Shown here piece by piece: positions 34,472 to 43,555 of a stretch of DNA of 64,000 nucleotides. Position 1 is the stretch's first letter, and each line of letters starts with the position of its first letter. The notes below the pieces were generated by a model, which worked only from the letters and a program-made list of their open reading frames with translations, did no database searches and was not told the DNA's origin. Position numbers and translations under genes: made by a program. Source of the stretch: Novosphingobium sp. ST904 (GTDB lineage Bacteria; Pseudomonadota; Alphaproteobacteria; Sphingomonadales; Sphingomonadaceae); contig NZ_LGJH01000144.1 of NCBI RefSeq assembly GCF_001298105.1, forward strand, positions 1-64,000, read 5' to 3'.

Positions 34472-34630
34472 ATGATCCCGCAATCGATCCTGTGTCTGTT
34501 CAACCGCCACAAGCCCGACTGGCATAAGACCCGGTGGGACGGTTTGCATTACGTTGGCGCCTGCACCGCGTGCGGCCGCGAGGTCTATCGCCGCAAGTCG
34601 AAGACCTGTCGGGCGATCGGCAGCGGTTGA
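34472..34630 (+). CDS. Small Cys-rich protein (possible zinc ribbon)
   Basis: 52 residues from ATG 34472 (MIPQSILCLFNRHKPDWHKT). The motif GACTACGREVYRRKSKTC gives two Cys in CTAC plus a later Cys, with CLFNRHKPDWH upstream, which together could bind one zinc. Basic throughout. It ends 4 bp before the convergent DUF3768 gene. The length and composition suggest a genuine small DNA- or RNA-binding protein, family unknown. Confidence 0.55.
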   Translation: MIPQSILCLFNRHKPDWHKTRWDGLHYVGACTACGREVYRRKSKTCRAIGSG

Positions 34631-34634
34631 TGGA

Positions 34635-35003
34635 TCACAGGTCCTCGCGCACCATGATCGTCATGACGCGGCGGGTGAGCGACGCATCGGCGGCATCGTC
34701 CGAGCCGTAGCGAAGATCGAGGTCGTAGGCGTCGATCGCGAAGTAGATGGTCTGCCCCTCGTACTCGACCTGGCTGCGATCGCGCTCACTCCTGTCGTCC
34801 TGGGGGAAGCGGTGCGCGCGAACGGCGGCGAGGATGCGCGCCTGCGCGACGATCTCGCTCATGCGCTCGCCGTTGCTGAAGGTCGCAAGGCAATTGCGGG
34901 TGATGACGGTCCGTGCAGTGCGGTCGAGGCCGAGCCGGCAGCGATCGTTCAGGCGACCGATGATCTCGGTGCGCGAGGCGTGATCGGCGGGTGTGCGTAA
35001 CAT
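34635..35003 (-). CDS. DUF3768 family protein
   Basis: 122 residues. Recognised from the DUF3768 pattern: IGRLNDRCRLGLDRTARTVI at the start, SEIVAQARILAAVRAHRFPQ in the middle, then YFAIDAYDLDLRYGSDDAAD and the C-terminal TRRVMTIMVREDL. The family is widespread on alphaproteobacterial plasmids and of unknown function. It is the most downstream gene of the long leftward block. Confidence 0.82.
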   Translation of the reverse strand: MLRTPADHASRTEIIGRLNDRCRLGLDRTARTVITRNCLATFSNGERMSEIVAQARILAAVRAHRFPQDDRSERDRSQVEYEGQTIYFAIDAYDLDLRYGSDDAADASLTRRVMTIMVREDL

Positions 35004-35035
35004 CAGCGCGGGTACTCCCTATGTGCAGATATGCT

Positions 35036-35983
35036 TTATGCGGCGACGGCGCGGACGGCAGCACTGCCGTTCGGCAGCGCACCAGCATTGAAGCGCTCGA
35101 GCCAGTCGCGCATTGTCGGGCGCTCCTCGATCGGAATCGTGGCGGCTACGTCCTGGAAGCGGACGAGGTCGAGCGGGGCATCGCGCACGATGGTGTCGAT
35201 CTCGGCATCAGGGAGCAGCTGCTCGTGCCGGATGAAATCGGTCATGCGCCCCGGCCTCGCGCGGGTGGATTTGCGCCACAGCCCCTCCACGGTATGGAGC
35301 CGCGGCGCAGCCCGCGCCTCGACGAGGACGATGAGCCGCAGGCACCAGCGCGGGAGTGCCCGAACCTCCGCCGGGGCCATTCCTATACACAGGAAACAGC
35401 TCGATTTTTCGCAAAAGGGCAGGCCCTCGGCTGCAATGCGGGCGATGCAGGCATCGCGGTCCCAGCCCCATTCCTGCAAGGGATAGCGGTAGGAATAGAG
35501 CGGATCGTCGATCGTCGCGGCATGGGCGGCGCGGGCACGGTCGCGTGACCCCGCATCGAAGCCGATCAGGCGCGTGACCTTCTGTCCGCGCGCCCAGGCA
35601 TCGATCGCGGGTTGCCATGTCTTGAGGAAGGCATCCTGGGGTGCCTTCTTATATTTGAGGCTGCAGCTGGAGCCGCCGAGGCTTTTGCTCGGAAGGGTCG
35701 CGTTCGTGAGCGCCATTTCCAGGAGCGAATAGTAGGGCGGCCAGTGCTTGAAGCGCTTGGGCTGATAGCGCACGATCTCATGGCGAATGCCATGGCTTTT
35801 CATCCATGGGCCGATCACGTCGAGATAGGCGTAAGTCGAAGGCTTTTCCGTCCCGGTATCGGCGGTTATCACAATTTCCGGCTTCTCCCCCCTGCTCACC
35901 AGCTCGATCAGGAGCGCGGTGGAATCGACGCCGATGCCGTAGGCAAGGGCGACAGGCGGACGCGGCATGATGATCGAGGCCAT
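35036..35983 (-). CDS. PAPS-reductase-like PP-loop ATPase
   Basis: 315 residues from ATG 35983, one base after the upstream stop (the frame extends further but would overlap the upstream gene). The PP-loop is AYGIGVDSTALLIELVSRGE, followed by EIVITADTGTEKPSTYAYLD. Cys residues in SLGGSSCSLKYKK and KSSCFLCIGMAP could bind metal or an Fe-S cluster. The family adenylates substrates. Mobile-element versions resemble the ATPases of DNA modification systems such as DndC, but no other Dnd gene is present here. Confidence 0.75.
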   Translation of the reverse strand: MASIIMPRPPVALAYGIGVDSTALLIELVSRGEKPEIVITADTGTEKPSTYAYLDVIGPWMKSHGIRHEIVRYQPKRFKHWPPYYSLLEMALTNATLPSKSLGGSSCSLKYKKAPQDAFLKTWQPAIDAWARGQKVTRLIGFDAGSRDRARAAHAATIDDPLYSYRYPLQEWGWDRDACIARIAAEGLPFCEKSSCFLCIGMAPAEVRALPRWCLRLIVLVEARAAPRLHTVEGLWRKSTRARPGRMTDFIRHEQLLPDAEIDTIVRDAPLDLVRFQDVAATIPIEERPTMRDWLERFNAGALPNGSAAVRAVAA

Positions 35984-35984
35984 G

Positions 35985-36476
35985 TCACGCGCCCTGGGAG
36001 GCATCGGCCGCAACGTCGTCGGCGGCTTCGTCATCTCCCGTCACCACGAGCGGTGGGATGGCAAAGTCGGCGGCATCGAACCATGCGAGCACCGCCTCGA
36101 TCGAGCCCAGTTGCTTGATGGCGGCGCGGCCGATCAGCACGGTGTCGCTTTCATCGACCGGGTAAGGCTGCGGCTCGCCCTCGCCGGTGAAGACGACACG
36201 CTCCGATCCCCATTGGCCCGAACATCCGCCAGACCAGCGCGCGAAGGGCAAGCCCATCTCGATGCAGGTTGCCTCGAGCGCATCGAAGCGCCCCCATGCC
36301 ACCTCGTGGGCATAGAGGCGTAGCGACTGGCCCTCCTGCCGGTGTTCGGGCGCGAAGTCCTCGCCATCCCACTGGATGGCAAGGGCCTCGGCGCCGATAA
36401 GCGCGACAAGCCGGGTGTAATCGGCAGAGCCGATTGTTCCGCCGATTTCAATCGACGCGGACACGCGATCGACCAT
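35985..36476 (-). CDS. Hypothetical protein
   Basis: 163 residues (MVDRVSASIEIGGTIGSADY). Mixed alpha/beta composition with IEMGLPFARWSGGCSGQWGS, VVFTGEGEPQPYPVDESDTV and an acidic C-terminus (DDEAADDVAADAS). It is transcribed immediately ahead of the PP-loop ATPase gene, with stop and start almost touching, so the two are probably coupled. The family is not recognised. Confidence 0.6.
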   Translation of the reverse strand: MVDRVSASIEIGGTIGSADYTRLVALIGAEALAIQWDGEDFAPEHRQEGQSLRLYAHEVAWGRFDALEATCIEMGLPFARWSGGCSGQWGSERVVFTGEGEPQPYPVDESDTVLIGRAAIKQLGSIEAVLAWFDAADFAIPPLVVTGDDEAADDVAADASQGA

Positions 36477-36518
36477 GGGCCGGATCTCCTGAAAGGTGTG
36501 GTTTGGTGGCGACCGCGC

Positions 36519-36782
36519 TCAGGCGAGGTCGTGTGCGATGAAGTCCGCAATCTCAGCGGCACCGTCCGGCCAGTCGCGAACCACGCGCTGCGCCTGCGGC
36601 AAATCGGCCATGTCGGCGATCTCGTAGTCGTCGGACATATGTGCGAAGTCAGCGGGATCGTATTCGTCGCCTCGGCAATACGTGCCGTCCGGCCAGATCA
36701 TCAGGATGTTCGCCTGCAGGGACGTGTCCGTAGCGGACTGGACGGGTGAGACCTGCGGGTACGCGTGGGGGTGAGAGGCCAT
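36519..36782 (-). CDS. Small acidic hypothetical protein
   Basis: 87 residues from ATG 36782 (MASHPHAYPQVSPVQSATDT). Acidic core (WPDGTYCRGDEYDPADFAHM, SDDYEIADMADLPQAQRVVR). The alternative start at 36830 lacks support. It belongs to the same leftward series; the family is not recognised. Confidence 0.5.
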   Translation of the reverse strand: MASHPHAYPQVSPVQSATDTSLQANILMIWPDGTYCRGDEYDPADFAHMSDDYEIADMADLPQAQRVVRDWPDGAAEIADFIAHDLA

Positions 36783-36883
36783 GAAAATCTCCATCGCTTG
36801 ATGCGGACAGGGACCATTCCCCATCGTCATCCTTCGCTTTCCCTCTCTCCGCCGATACTCATGGGAAGACGCGGGATATTCCC

Positions 36884-37729
36884 TCAGCCGCCCTTTGACG
36901 CGGGTGCCGCCGCGTCCAGCGCGAGGATCTCGGGAAGGCTTTTGGGTGTCGCCGCGCGCTTGCGGCGGCCGAAGGCCAGCCCCTGCTTTGCCGCATACTT
37001 GTGGACCGCTGCGGCCTTGCGCCCGAGCGCATCGGCAAGGTCGCGAATGTCGATGGCGCGGGCATGCGCGATGGTGAGCGCGGCCTTGTCGTCCTCGCTC
37101 CAGGGGCGCTGGTAGCCGTGCGAAAGACCGAGCAGATTTGCGCGGGTGAAGATCGCGGCCCTGCTGCGCCCCATCGCGCGGGCGAGGTCAGCGGTGGGCA
37201 CGCGCCCATAGTCACGGCGCAGCCGATCCAGATCGGCCTCGGACCAGTCCGGGCCGGTGCGCCATCCCGCCCGGTTGGCGTGGGTGCCGGTGAGCCCGAG
37301 GTATCGGGCGCGCCAGCGGATCGAGTGCGCACTGCGCGAAAGGCCCCGTTGCAGGTGCGTCAGACTCTGACCGCTCGCATAGGCGGCCTTCAGCAATTCG
37401 TTCTCCTCGGCTGTCCAGGCGCGGCCCCAGCCCTTGCCCTCGCCGATCTTGCGCATGATCGCCTTCATCGCGCTCTTGCTGCGCGTCGTGTGACCCTCCT
37501 GCCCCAGCATCTGGCCGATCTCGGTATAGGAGTGCCCCGCTTCCTGAAGCGCGATCATGCGCTCGATCTCGGCAGCGCTCCAGTCGCGGGGCATATGCTT
37601 GTGGCGCTGACCGAGCAGGGCCGCGCGCGCCGAGACCCCGTAATGGGGCCGTCCGATCAGAACGGCGATCTCGGCGATGGGGATGCCGGTCTCGTAGCCG
37701 GAGCGAAGCTGGGCATCCTCCCATGGCAT
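36884..37729 (-). CDS. Multi-repeat Myb/GcrA-like DNA-binding protein
   Basis: 281 residues built of about five repeats of 45-50 residues. Each has a Trp-Ser/Thr-x-(x)-Glu opening, then a GxxxxEIAxxLGR helix and an RAxxLGL ending: WSAAEIERMIALQEAGHSYT, WTAEENELLKAAYASGQSLT, WSEADLDRLRRDYGRVPTAD, WSEDDKAALTIAHARAIDIR, plus a partial first repeat (EIAVLIGRPHYGVSARAALL). This is the fold of SANT/Myb and of the cell-cycle regulator GcrA. ATG 37729 directly follows the stop of the next gene upstream, which has the same repeats. Probably a sequence-specific DNA binder. Confidence 0.7.
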   Translation of the reverse strand: MPWEDAQLRSGYETGIPIAEIAVLIGRPHYGVSARAALLGQRHKHMPRDWSAAEIERMIALQEAGHSYTEIGQMLGQEGHTTRSKSAMKAIMRKIGEGKGWGRAWTAEENELLKAAYASGQSLTHLQRGLSRSAHSIRWRARYLGLTGTHANRAGWRTGPDWSEADLDRLRRDYGRVPTADLARAMGRSRAAIFTRANLLGLSHGYQRPWSEDDKAALTIAHARAIDIRDLADALGRKAAAVHKYAAKQGLAFGRRKRAATPKSLPEILALDAAAPASKGG

Positions 37730-38152
37730 CTAGGGCGGCGCGCCGGTCCGGGCAAGTCCAAGCAGCGCGGCGCGGGCATAAGTCGCCATGCAGGAACGTC
37801 CAAGGTCGGCGGCGATGCCGGCGGTCGCCTCGTCACCGTAGCGCCGGATCAGTTCCTCGTCCTCCAGCTCGTTCCATGGCCGCTGCGAATGGCGGCGAAG
37901 CCCGAGTACATAGATACGGTCGCGCACCCCCTGCCTGCCCCGGCCAAGAACCTCGGCGATCTCGGTGACGGGCACGTCATCGGCAAAGAGACGGCGCAGA
38001 GTGGCGATCTCATCGGGCGTCCAGGCATCCTTGCGCCATGTCATCTCGCCCGGCGCTCCGGCAGGAGACAGGGGCGGAAGGGGCAGCGACGCGGGGCACG
38101 CGACCAGTTCGACGACGATCGGCGTGTCGTCGGGATCGATTGCCATGGTCAT
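37730..38152 (-). CDS. Myb/GcrA-like DNA-binding protein, two repeats
   Basis: 140 residues. Two repeats of the same kind as in the following gene: WTPDEIATLRRLFADDVPVT then EIAEVLGRGRQGVRDRIYVL, and WNELEDEELIRRYGDEATAG then IAADLGRSCMATYARAALLG. The stop TAG is contiguous with the ATG of the 281-residue protein, so the pair may derive from one longer gene or be translated together. The HerA-like gene is 23 bp upstream. Confidence 0.65.
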   Translation of the reverse strand: MTMAIDPDDTPIVVELVACPASLPLPPLSPAGAPGEMTWRKDAWTPDEIATLRRLFADDVPVTEIAEVLGRGRQGVRDRIYVLGLRRHSQRPWNELEDEELIRRYGDEATAGIAADLGRSCMATYARAALLGLARTGAPP

Positions 38153-38175
38153 GACAGTCTCCTTCAGGCGGGGGG

Positions 38176-39407
38176 TCAGGGCAGCGCGACGACGGGTACG
38201 TCGGCGATGCGGGCGCGCAGGCGAGCATGAAGCCGCGCCATGCGGTCATCGCCGCGCGGCATGGTGTCGACGGCGGCGATGGCGGCGAGCAGGTCGAGCG
38301 CGCGGTCGACGGCTTCGGCCGGGGTATCGAGGTGGCGCGCGAGTTCGGCGGCGGTGGTCGCGTTGGGGGCGATCCGGCGCAGGGCAAGGCAGATCGCGGC
38401 CGCGACCGCGCGGCCTCGTCGAGGAGAAAGGCATCGAGCGCGCGGGTGCCGCGCAGTTTCAGTGCATCGCCGCGTACCGGGGTGGTCTCGCGCAAGCCGT
38501 CGAGGTCGAGCAGCCGCGCGGCCTCGGCGCCGTCGATATCGGCCGCGCCGTGCAGCAGGGGCGTCGCGCCCAGATGCTCGGTGATGGTGGGATCGATGCG
38601 CGCCAGCACCGGCTCGGGCGCAAGCGCGGGACCGAAGGCATGGAACTCGCCTGCGGCAAGCGTGCGCAGCTTCTCCGATTCCGCACGCGAGAAGCCGAGG
38701 ATATCGGCAGCGCGGGCGACATCGCGGTCGAAGACGTTGATGCCGATGAGGAAGTTGTGCAGCTCGCTGATCACCGAGGCCGAGAGCTTGGCGAGGCGCT
38801 GGGTGGCGATGACCGGGGCGATACCGCGCTTGCGCCCCCTGGCGCACAGGTCGGTCAGCGTCGCGACGCCGAGGCGGCGGATATCGGCGTCGCGCGCGGT
38901 GCCCGCCTGGTGGGGCGCGAGCAGATGGCCCTCGTCGATCACGACGAGCACGGTGTGCTTCCAGTCCTCGCTGGGCGCGCCGACGAGCCCCGCGAAGAAG
39001 GCCGATGCCTTGACGATGCGCGCCTCGGGATCGAGGTCGGTGAGGCCAAGGTGGAGCGCGATGCGGTGGCGCCGCGCGCGCAGGGCGGCGGCCGTCAATC
39101 CGTCGGCGGCGATCTCGGCGGCCTTGAGGGTGGTCGCGCCGATGTGCGCGGCGAGGTTGCCGAACTCGCCTTCGGGATCGACGATGATCGTCTGCACATA
39201 GTCGAAGGCCTCCTCGACGATACGGCGCAAGGTCCGGCTCTTACCCGCGCCCGAGCCGCCCTGGACCAGCATGCGGCCCGCCAGGAGGCGGTCGAGGTCG
39301 AGATGCAGCGGCCCTCGGGAGTGTCGGCCGATCGGCACGGCGTTCGCCGCCGGGGCGGCCGCATCCGGCGGAGCGCCGGTGGGCGCAAACGGGGTGACGG
39401 TGTTCAT
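38176..39407 (-). pseudogene. HerA-like DNA-translocating ATPase, frameshifted
   Basis: From ATG 39407: a HerA/DUF87-type motor with IGRHSRGPLHLDLDRLLAGR, Walker A VQGGSGAGKSRTLRR (about residue 50), Walker B HTVLVVIDEGHLLAP and the arginine-rich ARGRKRGIAPVIATQRLAKL. After LLDEAAR near 38405 one base is missing and the sequence continues in another frame as AAAICLALRRIAPNATTAAE, LARHLDTPAEAVDRALDLLA, ending VPVVALP at 38176. The restored length is about 410 residues. HerA normally works with the NurA nuclease or a defence effector; neither is adjacent, though the unknown gene upstream could be its partner. Confidence 0.75.
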
Positions 39408-39438
39408 GGCGGATCTCCCGGTGAACGGGCGCGCATCA

Positions 39439-41108
39439 TCATGCGCCCCGCCCTTTACCCTCCTCCTCCGCTCTCACGGCCTCAGGAACAATCGGGATAG
39501 GTGGCCGCTGTCGGGCGCTTTCCAGTGCAGCAAAGCCGCGCCACAAGTGCGCCTCGGCATCGATCAGGTGGTCGAAGGTACGGGTCTCGTTACCGATCGT
39601 GACGCTCCAGCGCTCGCCATGGGCTTCGATGAAACCGCAGCTATAGATGCGCCCTGGACTGTCGTGCGCGGCTTCGGTGCCCGGTTCAGAACCCAACTCG
39701 CATCCGGCGCGGATCAGGCTCGCGACATGGACGCCGCTCATGCGCCAGATATCGAAACGTGCGCCCTCCTCGCTTGCGGTGAGGTAATGGGCCTTGGCGA
39801 TCGTCCATGCGGCATCGGCGTGCGCAATGTCCTCGCCGATCCCGGCAGCACGCTGCGCCGGGCTCAGCATCGGTGCGCGCTCGGTTTCCCACGCCGCCAG
39901 CATCACCATGTTGGCGTCGCAGTGATCGTGCGAGGCGCAGACGAAATCGGCATTGCGACGGTTGGCGAGCCGCATGGCGCGCCACTGCGCCGGGGTCAGC
40001 TCGATCATGAGGCCGCGCGCGAAGGCGCAGGCGAGCCGCTCGCGCGAGGCGTGCTCGAGTGCGGCGTTCCAGTCTTCGCCTGCGTGAATCTCCGCCATGT
40101 CGTCGTCAGGACTGCGCCGAGTCAGTAGGAACCGGGCGATGCCCGGAACCTCGCGCTGCGCGGAATCGGGATGGTCGATCCAGATCTGCACCGGCTCGCC
40201 CATCGGCCCGATCGCCACCTGGAAGCTGGGCGCGGTGTCGTTATGCCAGCTGGTGTCGATCCATCCTGCGCGGGATCGCCGATCAGCGCCTCGGCGCGTT
40301 CGCGCGTGAGCGGTCTCGGGGCCGCATCGGGCAACGTCCACGCATAATCGTCGCCGCTGACGAACCCGGCCTCGGGGTCGAGGACGACGATCGCGGCCTC
40401 GGCCGCTCCGGGAAGCGCGCGGATCTGCGCCAGCACATCGCCCGCGGTGCCGGCATCGCTGTCGGCGAGGATGATGAGGCGGCGTGACCACCGGGTCGGA
40501 CGGGCATGGTCCCCGGGTTGCGGCCAGCTGCTCGGCAGCGGCCGCCCCGGGATGTTCACGACATCGGGGGTGCGCCGGTTGTCGGCGCGCAGCGCGGCAA
40601 GGTTGCTGCGGCGTGCGGCATCAAACAGGTCATCGCGGTTGCCGCCGCCATCGGCGAAGCCGCGATCGTAGGCGGCCAGCTGCTCGGGCGTTCGGCGCGC
40701 ATCGAGCGAAGGGCCATAAGGCGAGCCGCTATGCGCTCCATACCAGCCCCAAGCATAAGTCACGGCCTCGTTCCAGTCATAGCCGTGCAGGTCGCGGCCC
40801 CTGAGGATCGCAAGATCGTGATCGGCGATCTCGCCGCGTGCGGCCTTGCCGTCCATGAAGGCGAAGTTGCGTGCGCGCCGCTCGCGCTCACTCGCGGCGG
40901 CGATGGCGTCGTTGAAGGGTTTCATCGCCGTGACCCGGACCTTCAGGCGCGCCATGCGCGCTTCAAGCGATGCGCCGGGGGGAAGATCGGGCCATGCCTG
41001 CCAGATCGCAGCGAGGGTCTCGGCCTGCTCGATCGGACGCCCCCGCGCGATCCAGCATTGCGGATCGGCGGGGTTGAAGGTAACGGCGGGGGCGGCGGCA
41101 GTAGTCAT
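39439..41108 (-). pseudogene. Large hypothetical protein, frameshifted
   Basis: From ATG 41108 (MTTAAAPAVTFNPADPQCWI) through FNDAIAAASERERRARNFAF and DWNEAVTYAWGWYGAHSGSP to RERAEALIGDPA. A single missing base near 40268 shifts the frame, and the protein resumes as GWIDTSWHNDTAPSFQVAIG, WIDHPDSAQREVPGIARFLL, MIELTPAQWRAMRLANRRNA, ending at 39439. The restored length is about 556 residues. The middle contains a Toprim-like stretch (LIILADSDAGTAGDVLAQI), but full motifs are not seen. It is upstream of and co-directional with the HerA-like gene. Function unknown. Confidence 0.6.
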
Positions 41109-41884
41109 GACCGTGCCAGCGGCGACATGAAGGCCGCCTCCTCGGTGACCGGGAGCCGGGTCGCAAGGCCGCGCCCGATCGCCTCGCGATAGGCGACGGC
41201 GATCCAGAATTCGTCGGGGTGCCCCTGATAGTCACGGCCGACCAGGCGGATGCTGTCGCCATACTGCTCGATGCGTTGGCCGCCATAGGACACCAGCACT
41301 TCGCCCTGCGTGACGCTGAAGCGTTTGGGCTCGATGGTCACCAGCGCGGGATCGAAAGGCGATATGGCCTGATCGACAGGTACCGGAATCGCAGCCAGCG
41401 CCTCGCGCAGCAGAGTGGACGTCGTGTGGAAAGCAGGGCCATCCCCGGTGATGACCACGTAGCCGCCGCCGAACTCGTCACAGCGCAGCTTGTCCGAGGT
41501 GCAGGACCATTCGAAGCCGCAAGGCAGCGCGGATTTGCAGGCGGCATGGATCAGATTTGCCACGGCCTCGATGCCGAACTGTTCGCCGCTGAAGGTGACC
41601 TCGCAAACGCCGCAGGAGTCAGCATCGCCTACGTGGATGTCGCAATCGAACATCGGCCAGGAAGGATCGTCGAACAGCTCGAGGAAACTGCCGAAGTGGT
41701 TCGGCCCCTTGGCGGGGAACAGGGTGATGAAATCGTGTCCGAGTGCATCGAACGAGATTTTCAGGTCCGTGTCACTGTGATTGTCGGTCAGCAGTTCGCT
41801 TGCGCGCTCGGCCTTGGCGAGCATCGCTGCATCCTCCGCGCTCATGAAAAGGCTGAAGGCGGCTTTGACGTAGGAATTGGACAT
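41105..41884 (-). CDS. Hypothetical protein
   Basis: 259 residues; the stop overlaps the next ATG by four bases. Contains PMFDCDIHVGDADSCGVCEV, ANLIHAACKSALPCGFEWSC and TIEPKRFSVTQGEVLVSYGG. The multiple Cys residues (CGVC, CGFEWSC, LRC) suggest possible metal binding. The family is not recognised. It is translationally coupled to the frameshifted 556-residue protein gene. Confidence 0.6.
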   Translation of the reverse strand: MSNSYVKAAFSLFMSAEDAAMLAKAERASELLTDNHSDTDLKISFDALGHDFITLFPAKGPNHFGSFLELFDDPSWPMFDCDIHVGDADSCGVCEVTFSGEQFGIEAVANLIHAACKSALPCGFEWSCTSDKLRCDEFGGGYVVITGDGPAFHTTSTLLREALAAIPVPVDQAISPFDPALVTIEPKRFSVTQGEVLVSYGGQRIEQYGDSIRLVGRDYQGHPDEFWIAVAYREAIGRGLATRLPVTEEAAFMSPLARS

Positions 41885-41907
41885 GAGGGGTGCTCCTTCA
41901 GGCAGGA

Positions 41908-42384
41908 TCAGGCAGCGAGGCGCGTGCGGGCGGCCTCGGCCGCTTCGGGGAAGGCGGCGGTAAGGTTGGTGTGAACCCTCTCGAAATCGGGAATGGCGAA
42001 TGTGCCATCCGGCCTCGGTCGGGAGACCAGCAGCGCGCCGATCACCAGTTCGCTATGCTTGCGGCGCGGGACCGTGGCGACGCAGCCGTCATATTCGACC
42101 GGAGGAGAGAAGCAGGCCGAGATCCAGCTGGACAGGCCCTCTTCCACGGCCTCGGCATAGGCGGCTACCGCCGGATCGGCTTCATCGTCGATGTGCAGCA
42201 CCAGCGTGCGATAGGTGCCGAAGTCGTGGTGGTTGGGGTATGACGCGAGGCGGCACCCTTTGGGCGGCAGGCCATGAAGCGCGATCACCGCCAGCATGTA
42301 GGCGTTCACCTCGAAGGCGTCACGCGCGCGAAGTCGGGGGTCTGGCCAAGCTGCGCGCACGGCTCGTTCGCCGCGCGCCGCCAA
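41908..42384 (-). CDS. Hypothetical protein
   Basis: 158 residues from a TTG at 42384; GTG 42360 is an equally possible start. Coding character is good from DPRLRARDAFEVNAYMLAVI onward: NHHDFGTYRTLVLHIDDEAD, YAEAVEEGLSSWISACFSPP, VPRRKHSELVIGALLVSRPR. No recognised domain. It lies between the RelBE pair and the 259-residue gene. Confidence 0.5.
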   Translation of the reverse strand: MAARGERAVRAAWPDPRLRARDAFEVNAYMLAVIALHGLPPKGCRLASYPNHHDFGTYRTLVLHIDDEADPAVAAYAEAVEEGLSSWISACFSPPVEYDGCVATVPRRKHSELVIGALLVSRPRPDGTFAIPDFERVHTNLTAAFPEAAEAARTRLAA

Positions 42385-42491
42385 GATCGATATGATAGGG
42401 CATGGGCTTCTCCGTCGATCCCAAATGGATCGACAAGCCCTCTCCCCCTCAACTCAAAGGCTATGGGATGCCTTGGGAAAATATTTGGGGA

Positions 42492-42758
42492 TCAGCGGTA
42501 GATGTCGCTGCGATGGCCGATCGTCAGCACGAGAACCAGCAGCCTGCCGTCCTCGATCTGGCACACGAGCCGGTAGTCGCCGACCCGGTAGCGCCAGCGC
42601 CCCGCCATCGGGCCGGTGAGCGCCTTGCCGGAGGCGCGCGGATCTTCGCTGGCCGCCACGCGCTCGCGCAGGAAGGTGACGATCCGCTTGGCGGTCTGGC
42701 GATCGAGTTTGGAAAGGGACTTTTCTGCGGACGAGGACAGTTCAATCCGCCAGGCCAA
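42492..42758 (-). CDS. relE: RelE/ParE-family toxin
   Basis: 88 residues from TTG 42758 ([20 protein letters not shown]), overlapping the antitoxin stop by 17 bp. RelE fold: [65 protein letters not shown]. RelE toxins cleave mRNA in the ribosomal A site, and ParE relatives poison gyrase; GHRSDIYR is typical of the RelE side. With the antitoxin it forms a plasmid stabilisation module. Confidence 0.88.
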   Translation of the reverse strand: MAWRIELSSSAEKSLSKLDRQTAKRIVTFLRERVAASEDPRASGKALTGPMAGRWRYRVGDYRLVCQIEDGRLLVLVLTIGHRSDIYR

Positions 42759-42969
42759 GCCGCTTCTCCACATCGTCGAGCGAGCTGGTGGTCTCGCGAC
42801 CGGCGCGGATATCCTCGAGCACCTTGTCCGAGAGGTAGATGTCTTCCATGTCCTCGATGCCGCGCTCGATGATCTCGCGCAGGTAATAGGCCTTGGTCCG
42901 CCCGGTCACGGACGCGAGGTGATCGAGCCGTTGCTCGACATCGGGGGCAAGACGCACGGACGTCGCCAT
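42742..42969 (-). CDS. relB: RelB-type RHH antitoxin
   Basis: 75 residues. The ribbon-helix-helix N-terminus is [40 protein letters not shown]. The C-terminal toxin-binding tail is [20 protein letters not shown]. It is encoded directly upstream of the toxin and overlaps it. The palindrome at 42985-43000, 16 bp before its ATG, is the likely autoregulatory operator. Confidence 0.88.
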   Translation of the reverse strand: MATSVRLAPDVEQRLDHLASVTGRTKAYYLREIIERGIEDMEDIYLSDKVLEDIRAGRETTSSLDDVEKRLGLAD

Positions 42970-42984
42970 GGCGAGGGTCTCCTT

Positions 42985-43000
42985 TGAATACGGGTATTCA
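42985..43000. promoter_or_regulatory. Palindromic operator of the RelBE module
   Basis: TGAATAC-GG-GTATTCA, 7-bp perfect arms, immediately upstream of the antitoxin start. RHH antitoxins repress their own operon through such sites. Confidence 0.6.
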
Positions 43001-43024
43001 CTCTATCACATGCGATGCTGCGCG

Positions 43025-43534
43025 TCACTCCGGCTCGATGCTGAAGTCCCAGCCATGGACGTCGAGCAGTTCGCAGGCGTTGCGGTCGTAGGCGGTGAAA
43101 GTGGAGTCGAGGTCGGTTCCGGGCCTGACCAGCAATTCGAGCGTATGCATCGAACTGTCAGCGATGACGGCATGCGTGTATCCGGCCTCGCGCGCCGTCG
43201 CCTCGTTCCGGACGGTAGCCGTCTCATGGGCGATGAACGGCTTTGCCGCCCGCTGTGCCGGCCCGTCGAACGTGCCGAGCGTGCGCAGGCGGTCGGTCTC
43301 CAGCGTCGCGCCGATATCGCCCGGCAGATCCACAAAGGGCGCAGCGATCTCGATCGCGGCGGCGGCGGTGGGCAGTTCGCCCGGTGCGGTGCCCTTCCAG
43401 ATGAAGGCCCATTCCTCGCCGTCGATGCGCGGATGGGGCTGCATCACCTGGACGAAGAATGTGCCGAGTGGCCGGTCCCATCCGATGGCGACGGAACTGG
43501 CAACGTCCTTGCCGGGCAGGACATGACGGCTCAT
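43025..43534 (-). CDS. Hypothetical protein
   Basis: 169 residues (MSRHVLPGKDVASSVAIGWD). Beta-rich: RPLGTFFVQVMQPHPRIDGE, EWAFIWKGTAPGELPTAAAA, HTLELLVRPGTDLDSTFTAY. No membrane segment. It is downstream of the 98-residue gene in the leftward series. The family is not recognised. Confidence 0.55.
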   Translation of the reverse strand: MSRHVLPGKDVASSVAIGWDRPLGTFFVQVMQPHPRIDGEEWAFIWKGTAPGELPTAAAAIEIAAPFVDLPGDIGATLETDRLRTLGTFDGPAQRAAKPFIAHETATVRNEATAREAGYTHAVIADSSMHTLELLVRPGTDLDSTFTAYDRNACELLDVHGWDFSIEPE

Positions 43535-43555
43535 GATCGGCTCCTTTGCGAGGGA

